Below, one piece after another: positions 36,161-45,100 of a stretch of 64,000 nucleotides of DNA. The first letter of the stretch is position 1. Every line of letters begins with the position of its first letter. Source of the DNA: Sarcophilus harrisii (taxonomy: Eukaryota; Chordata; Mammalia; Dasyuromorphia; Dasyuridae). The stretch is taken from contig NC_045429.1 of assembly GCF_902635505.1 (NCBI RefSeq), positions 425,223,669 through 425,287,668 on the forward strand, given 5' to 3'. Made by a program: the position numbers and the translations under genes. The notes beneath the pieces were generated by a model, which worked only from the letters and a program-made list of their open reading frames with translations, was not told the origin of the DNA and searched no databases.

Positions 36161-39100
36161 AAGAATTTGGATTATAGCTCTTTCCTGTTGCACTAAAGTA
36201 GAGTAACTATAAGCAGAACATAAAGGATATAAGGGACATATAGAAATGTCCTAAGAACTTCTGGAAAACCATAGAAGCAGAAAAGATAGATCTGTCCCAC
36301 AGCCATAGGATATGGGGGAGATTGAGAGAGGGAAGGAAAACAGTTTTTTTGAAGACTACCAGAGCTACAAGCAGTAGATGCTATTTTAACTCAAAGAATA
36401 ATCTTGATGGATTCACAATAAAGCAACAACTATGAAAAAGGTATATGAAAAAGGAAAAGACAGACATAGTTGAGATACGGAGGAGGAGGGAGGATATGAC
36501 AGCCTAATGCAGATATACTCCCTAATGGGGTCTATACTTTCTACCATCTCTAAATAAATATTCTGTCACTGAACAGCAGCAACCTATTTGAGTTCCCCGT
36601 CCTGCTGATCCAGCACTGATACATGTGTCTGACCTACACCAAAAGTCAAATCATGATGCACACAAAGGGTCAGACACAGTGGATCCCTGCGCTGCATGGA
36701 GAACAGTATAGAATTGTTCAAATAGATTTCCTTCATATCTCAGAAATTCAGCTGACCCTTTCACAAAAATACTATCTGTCCTACTATCTGTCCTTGGGTT
36801 TTACAGGTTTTTTTCTTGTTACTCAAATCAAAAATCTGGGAGAAGGCCAAAGAGACCAGGCTAGGACTCACCAAGAGAAGCTGCATGTAGGAGGCAGTTT
36901 CCATCTCCTGTTGTTGCTAGAGGCAGAAGTCTTTGGCAGGTAGGGTCCACACTTACCCACCAGTTTAGGCGCCCTAGAGAAACATTAAGGATGGCAAGAA
37001 ATGGACAAAGTAGGTTAAATAATCATCCTTTTCATCAAGTTCTATGTTTCTCTGTTTCTGCCAAAGCTGACTCAAATTAAAATGTCAATAATCTCAACAA
37101 CCATGGATAAATTCCTCAGGAGTCAGTCTGAAACAACAAAGTTCAAATGATTAAAGAGAAATGCTAATAAGGCTGAAGTTGTGGGTTCAATATCTACATA
37201 GGCTCATAGCTTTGATATTATGTGGCCGGAAAAAGCATTTTATTTATTCAGCTACCTGGCAAATATATACTATTTACTGTAAGATGAATCATCAAGTGTC
37301 CTAAAATGTCAATATGTGCTATTAATATATTTCTTTCTCTTAAACTAATTAACACATCAACAAAGTCCAAAAAGAATGTGCAATGTCCTACAAACCCAGT
37401 CCCCTTACCATGCAAAAAAAAAAAAAAGGAAGAAGATACACTCTTATAGTAGCACCATTTTCATATATGGCATATAAGGCAGCACATCATGACATAGATA
37501 AAATAATAATATATACCACCGACAAAAGCAGTCTCATTACTTTATATTTAATCCACAGAAATCATTACCTAATCTTGTGGATTATCTACAGATATTTCTA
37601 ATCCATAACTGGAATTACCCTCCTCCTCAAAATCTAGCACACTCCCAGCTGCTTCATAATTAGGAAGGTAAATCTGTTTGTTGAGGAACAATCATAGCCA
37701 TAGTGATCCAGGGGATTCCTATGAGGTATCTGTGATAATTTCTCCTTTCCATTAGCATGGGTAATTGAGAGTTGTTAATACTCAGTTTGTATTCATTTTG
37801 TACACTGCTTTGTAAGCACTTCTAAGTCTAAGTGTCTGTCTCTGTCTCTCTCATGTTAACTAAAAGCTTCTGGAGGACATAAGTGATACTGTACTTTACT
37901 TTCTTTTATTCACTCCCAAACATTCAGGATTAGATTCTGTACATTATAGAGTGTGCAAGGAAACATTCAATAGGTTTTTCAGGCTGTTTAAAAATTCTGA
38001 ATGTGATTAAATTGTGCCTTACCCACTGAACCTGGAGGCTTAAGACCTAATTTAAAGCAACACATCAATCCTGTTTCTCAAGAATGGTGAAAGGAACAAT
38101 ACAGATAAAGATGTTTACCTGCTTGTTCCAGGGCAACCAACATGGATTGTTCAATAAGATCCCTCTCGATGAAGTTGCGGAAGTCTTCAGTGAATACAGT
38201 GAGGTCTGGAAGCTGGAAGGCACAAATGGGCATCTCCAGAGGGTGTTCACTGCTCCCCCCACTCCCACCACTAGAGGAGACATGGGAACGGGCTAGGGAA
38301 ACGATGCTGGAGCTGGCATGAGAGATGCCCCGGGACAAGCGTTTCTCTGCAACGAGAAATGGATCCCCTTTAGAACATAACATCTTGCCCCCTAACCAAA
38401 AAAAAATACAAATACTCTAAAAAGTGGAGGGTCTTTTCATTGAGAATCCAATCAGAAAGAAACTTATTTTCTCATAGACTTAAACAGGACTTCAAAATTC
38501 CCCCTTCCAAAGGTCAAAAGGGAAGGGGGAAGGGGAAAAAGATTAAGAACAATATGTGCAGACTACTCATCTGACAAAATAGGAATATTACCTTAAGCTT
38601 TGGAATCTTTAAATTAACATGAAAAAAAAATGACCAATTACAATTAATTTCATTCCCTGAACTGTGATGAGACTAAAGGGAAAAAAAGGCTTTTGTCAAA
38701 AATTTGCCATATGCAAAATAGGGGCAGCTGGGTGGCACAGTGGATGGAGCACCAGCCCTGAAGTCAGGAGGACCTCAGTTCAAATCTGGCCTTAGATGCT
38801 TTTCTAGCTGGGGGCAAGTCACTTAACCTCTATTGCCTCAGCAAATAATAATAATAATGATAAGCAAAATGTAGCCAAGAGCTGACTATAGTCACTTATA
38901 GTATCTTAAAGCTATTGAAATTCTATAGGGTTTTTCCACCCCATGTAACCTATCATGACCATTTACCTCAAGAAAAGTTCAGGGATTATATTTCTTTCCT
39001 CTCCCTCAAAACAGAGCCCCAAATACAGGTGTCACCTAAAAGGATGGAAATCACTGACTTTGACTGGAGACCCTATAAGCTGAATGCATTGAGGCTTTCT

Positions 39101-42100
39101 TGGTTAGAAGAGAGAGGATAACATCCTGAGAACTCTGTTGGCTACTGACAAAATACAAAAAATATTACTAAATCCCCTCTTTTTGCTTTCCAATTTCTCC
39201 CTTCCCCACCCCTATTCTTTATGAATACCCCCCCTGTACCTTGGATAATATCATCCTGACGATGAAGGGTGGGTCGGGGGGGACGAGTGGGCTCCCTTTC
39301 AGGAGGTCCCTTCTCAGGGGGTCTGGGGCCACCACGACCCTCACTGAAGGGTGGGGGCAGGTTCCCAGCATGGACCTGACGAAGCTGTTCAAAATCATTG
39401 AGGGCTGCACTTACATCCCAATTTTTTCCTAGTCAAGAGACAACAGAGAGGGAAAACTGATCACTTGAGTATCAAATAAATAGAGGAAAGGCTTTGGAAG
39501 AACATGCAAGAGTCCTTTACTTGGAATGCTAATAACCACCAATGTGCACATTTTACAAGATTTAGGTTGCATTTATTATTATACTTCCCAAATGTCATAT
39601 TAACAGAGTTAATTTTACAGAGTTCATATAATTTATATTATATTATAAAATATTATATGTATATATAATATATTTATATCATATAATATAATAATTATAT
39701 AATATATATTATTATGTAATATAATGTTATATTATATTATAAATATGTGATATCCCTCATGACACACAAAACACGGAGCCTAGAAAAGTATACACACTCC
39801 TTGCTCCTTACTATCATTTTCATATTGTCCCTTTGTTACTTAGCAACTTCTCTTCCTCTGAAGTTTCTTCCAACTATCTTTCAAAGACTTGTCAAAATCA
39901 TCTATTAAGTTTCATGTTGTTCTTTTATCATGAAGTCCTATACATGGTTCATAGATTTTCTTCTCTATCCCACCTCCTGCCCTTATATTAGACTTCAAAA
40001 GCTGATGTCCTCTCAAAGTACCAATTACCTCTATCTTAATACCTTAGCCATATACATAAATAGAACCACCCACTGTTCCACCTTAATGATCTGAAATTCT
40101 GAAATCACTTTCTTCATTAACAATTTCCTATCTTTTTCTCTTTGCTTCACTCAGCCCATTTTCTATACTAATTATGACCCAGTCTTGTTTTCCCAGTCCA
40201 ACACCTCTCCTTTAGCTTCAATCTTCTTCTGAAATCGTGACATCATCCTCATACCATGTAAAGGTCAGCTACCCCTAACTATAACTTCCCAAACTAAACC
40301 CTGGATCACTCACCTCCACTATCTGCCTTTTTTACAGCTACTCATCTGATCCTAAATCTCTACTGAAGAAAGAAATGTAACCAGATCATATAAATATACA
40401 AGACAAACTTAGGATAACTGTGCCCTCATTACCACATGGCAAAATAAAAAGTTCATTTTTCCCTAACTGACTTTCTATTACACTACCCAGAGCAGCTATT
40501 CCAAATCTTTTTTCTTCTTTAACTTTTTATATCATATTCTCTTTATTCCTTCTCAACAGGGCCTCACTTCCTACTTTAAGTGCTCACTATGTGCCAGATA
40601 CTATGATTAGCACTGGGAATACAAAAGGCAAAATATACACACACACACACACACACATTTTAGTTCCTGATTTTGGGAAAGTTCACATTCTAAAAAGAGA
40701 AATGAATATATAAATAACTAGGTACATACAAGATATAAACAGAGTAGATGAAATATAATTTTAAAAGGAAAGTCATTAGCTGCTGGGAATAACAGGAGAA
40801 ACTTGCTGCAGAAAATGAGATCTGAGACTGAAGAAAATCAGGTTAACTAAGAGGCATAGGTGAAGGGACAGAGCATTCCAGGCATGGGTATTAACCAGTG
40901 CAAAGGTACAGAAATGGGACATAAATTTCATGTGTAAAGACCTGCAAGTAGGTGACTGTAGCTTAGGCTACAAAACATATGGGAGGAATAAGGTGCAAAA
41001 AGTTCAGAAAGGTAGGAAGAAACCAGATTTTGAAGAGCTTTTATTGTCAAAGAGAGAAGTTTATTTTTAATTCTGGAGCTCATCTGACTGGGTCAAACTT
41101 ACAATTTTTTTTTTTTTTAATTTAATAGCCTTTTATTTACAGGTTATATGTATGGGTAACTTTACAGCATTAACAATTGCCAAACCTCTTGTTCCAATTT
41201 TTTACCTCTTATCCCCCACCCCCTCCCCCAGATGGCAGGATGACCAGTAAATGTTAAATATATTAAAATATAAATTAGATACACAATAAGTATACATGAC
41301 CAAACCGTTATTTTGCTGTACAAAAAAAAAATCAGACTGAAATATTGTACAATTAGCTTGTGAAGGAAATCAAAAATGCAGGTGGGCATAAATATAGGGA
41401 TTGGGAATTCAATGTAATGGTTTTTAGTCATCTCCCAGAGTTCTTTCTCTGGGCGTAGCTAGTTCAGTTCATTAGTGTCTATTGGAAATGATTTGGTTGA
41501 TCTCATTGCTGAGGATAGCCAGGTCCATCAGAACTGGTCATCATATAGTATTGTTGTTGAAGTATATAATGATCTCCTGGTCCTGCTCATTTCACTCAGC
41601 ATCAGTTCGTGTACAGACTTACAATTTTGACAACTGCATGGAAAATGGACTGAAAAGGGAAGAAACGAAAAGGAAATTTGAAGGATATTCTAATAATCCT
41701 GGAGGGAAGTGATAAAGTTCTTAAATAGGAAGGTGATTTTATAAAAGAAGATGTGAACATAAAAATGATGGAATCTGACAACAAATGTGGATGAGAGTGA
41801 GAAGTCAAGAATAACATTGAGTTTGCCAGCCTGGGTTACTCAAAAAATGAAGGTGGTGCCCTTCTCCCATTGATGAGATCCTCCTAAAACCTGCATTTTG
41901 GGAAAAGGCCCAAATCAGCCAATCCTAATTCTCTAGACTTGTTCAATGTACCTCAGATGCCTTCTGACTCTACTCCTTGTCCTACTGAAGAACCTTCATT
42001 TTGGGAAATGGCCCAGACAGCCATCCCTTATTCTCTGGACTTGACCACTACACCCTCAAAAGGTTATCATTCTGTCAGATCTCCTTTTATGAGTTGGCTT

Positions 42101-45100
42101 CATCTATTAGAATGTAAGCTCCTTGAGGGCAGGGACTTTCTTTTCTGCTTGTATTTGTATCCTCAGTACTTAGCACAGTGTCTGACATATAGTAAGCAAT
42201 TAATAAATGCCTGTGACTATTAGCTTTAGGGAAGTATATAAAGGATAGGGCTTGGGAAGAAAGACAATGTTATAGACATAAGTTCGAGATGACTATGAAA
42301 CATTCAGTTTGAAGTTTCCAAGAGACACATGATGGGTAAAAAGTACTTGTTCAGCAAAAATACTAGGGCTGGATATACAAAACTAAGAATCATATGCATA
42401 GAGATGATAATTGAACTTATAGAAGGCTAATGAGATTATCTAGTGAGACAGGCTAGAAATAGAGATGTTTAATTCAAAATAGATCATTTTTCTTAACCTT
42501 CTTCTCCCCACACCCTATTATATTTTTCTTTCCTTCTCTTTCCAATCCTCTTTTTTAAGATCATCAAGATATACTACAGTCACAAAACATTTATTAAGCT
42601 CCTACTATGTAATAAGTATTAGGGATACAAATAAGGGAGAGGGGGGCAGTGATTCTTGCCCACAAGGAGCTTACAATCTAATGAAGGAAGACAACACAAA
42701 AGCTAAAAAGGAAAAGGGGAAAGGTACCCATACAGGGGGACAGTGGAGAAATCAGTCAGACAAGTCACAAAATAGTGCAGTCAGCTAACAAATGAGAACT
42801 ATTCCTTGTTATTTTGTCTAATTAGACACACTCTAGACCCTTGATGATAGTAAGAGACCAGAGGGGATGCATATATCATCTCATATTAGAATATAAGCAG
42901 TTTATACTTTTTTTTGTCACTTTTGACTGTACACATTTTTGTGTTCATCTATTTTGTGTCTGCCCTTCAAAGATTCTCTATTCTTTTCATTATAAATATT
43001 TTGAAGTCCTCCACTTCATTAAAAATCTATTTTCCCCCCTTGTAAAGGATTACACTGAGTTTTGCAAGATAAGTTATTCTTAGTTATAAGCCTACTATAT
43101 TCTTTGCTTTCTGAAATATCTATTCCAAACATTCTGTTCCTTTATAGTGATGGTTGCTAAATTTCAAGTGATCCTAATTATATCATTTTGGTAATAAAAT
43201 TCTTTCTTCCTGGCTACTTAATGTATTTTTTATTTGACTAGAAAACTTTGGACTTTGGCAATAATTTCCTGGGAGTCTTTTGAGGTTTCTTTGAAGGGAT
43301 AACCTTTGGATTTTTTTCTATTTCCACTTTTCCCTCTGGTTCTAAGAGATCTAGGCAGCTTTCTTTAGTTATTTCTTGAAATATAACATAAAAATCTTTT
43401 TTGGGGGGCATGACTTTCAGGGAGTTCAATACTTCTTAAATTACATCTTTTCAATTTATAGATCAGTACTTTTTGCAATGGAATACCTTATATTTTCTTT
43501 AGTTTTTTTTTATTATGTTTTAAATATTTCCTTTTTTTTCCTCATGGCATCATTAGCTTCTATTTAGTTCATTCAAATTTTCAAGTATTTGGTAGTTCAG
43601 GCAAGTTTTTGTGATTTTTGTATCACGCTATCAATTCCCCTTTCAATTCTTTTCCCCATAGCTCTCATTTCCTTTCATTTTTTCCTTCCAGCTCTCTCAT
43701 TAATTATAAAAACATTTTCAATTATAAAAACTATTTTTTTAAAACAAAGTTTTGCTTTATCTCTTCCAAGAATTCTATTTGAATTCGTATTCAAGTTGTG
43801 TTTTTCTTTGAGGCTTTGCTTATAAATTTTGGAGTCATTCTCTTCTTCAGGATTTGTGTCTTGAGCATCTTTGTCACAATAATAGCTTTTTATAATAGGA
43901 TTCTTTTTTGGTTTCCTCATTCTTTCAGCTCATTCTTCCTGACTTCAGACATGATGTTAAAGATTTTTCATATATCTAGCAGGAATATCTGTGTTTGTCC
44001 TGTTGTTACTTTCTTAGGATACTAAATGTATTATTTAAAATTTCAGGGACACCTCACAAGCTAAGGACCTGATAACTCTTTTAGTGTTCAGTGTTGCCAG
44101 AATGTTCTGATCCAGTACAAAGTCTGATCTGAATTTACATATTCCTGACCTGGCTTTGGGTCTGAACAATAGGCCTACAGTCCTGACCTATTTGGAATTT
44201 CATTAGACTACTGTTGGATTTAGCCAGCCTGCTAGAAAGCTCTGCTGATTCAGAATGACAGAACTAGACTAAGATTCCAGTCTTGGTCATTCCTATATAG
44301 GATTCAGACTAGGCTAGAAAGTGGTTCTGAGACCTCTCTCTTCTAAGGTCCAAACCACATAGCTGCTGTATTTCTTAACCTACTCCTTAATGAGTACACA
44401 GCCTAAGGCCCTCAACTGCTCCTCACCCTCAAATACTATTCTGGTATAAACTCTGGTATAGGTCCTCTCCTCAGTCTGCCCTGAATCTTAAACCTTAAGT
44501 TTACGACCCATTATCTTGGAAATGGGACCTCTTTTTGCCCTAATATACAGCCTCTCCCTATTCTGGAATGTTCTGTACAAAAATGTTCCTGGCCAAACCC
44601 TATTCTCAGTGTTCACAGACCTGTCTGTCTCCCTTTGCTGATGTGAACTAGAAAAATAACTCACTGTGATTTTTTTTCCCCTTGGATTTCCTAATCAGGA
44701 TTCAGTCCAGTGAGTTTTCTAGATCTGTTTATACAGATCTGTCACACACAGATAAGTAACACATACATACCAAGCAATAATGTAATTTGGATAAGAGCAC
44801 TAACAAGGGCAGATGAAGGAGTTTTAAAAGAACTACTGTTTCTGAAAGGCAAAGATGAGAGAGAATATTCCAGGCACCGGGACACTATGTAAAGGCACAG
44901 AAGGAAGAGAGAGATAGAAAAGACAATGGAAAACAAATGGAAGGGTAAGTCAGAGCCAGAAAATGAAAGGAGTTTATAACATAATTTTTCTTGATCTCTT
45001 TTGTTTTTATGTCATTCACCTTTCCCAATGTAAACTTCACCCCTCTCAGAGCCTTCTTCTCTCACAAAGAATTGCTTTTACATGTTTAGGGGAGAAGATA

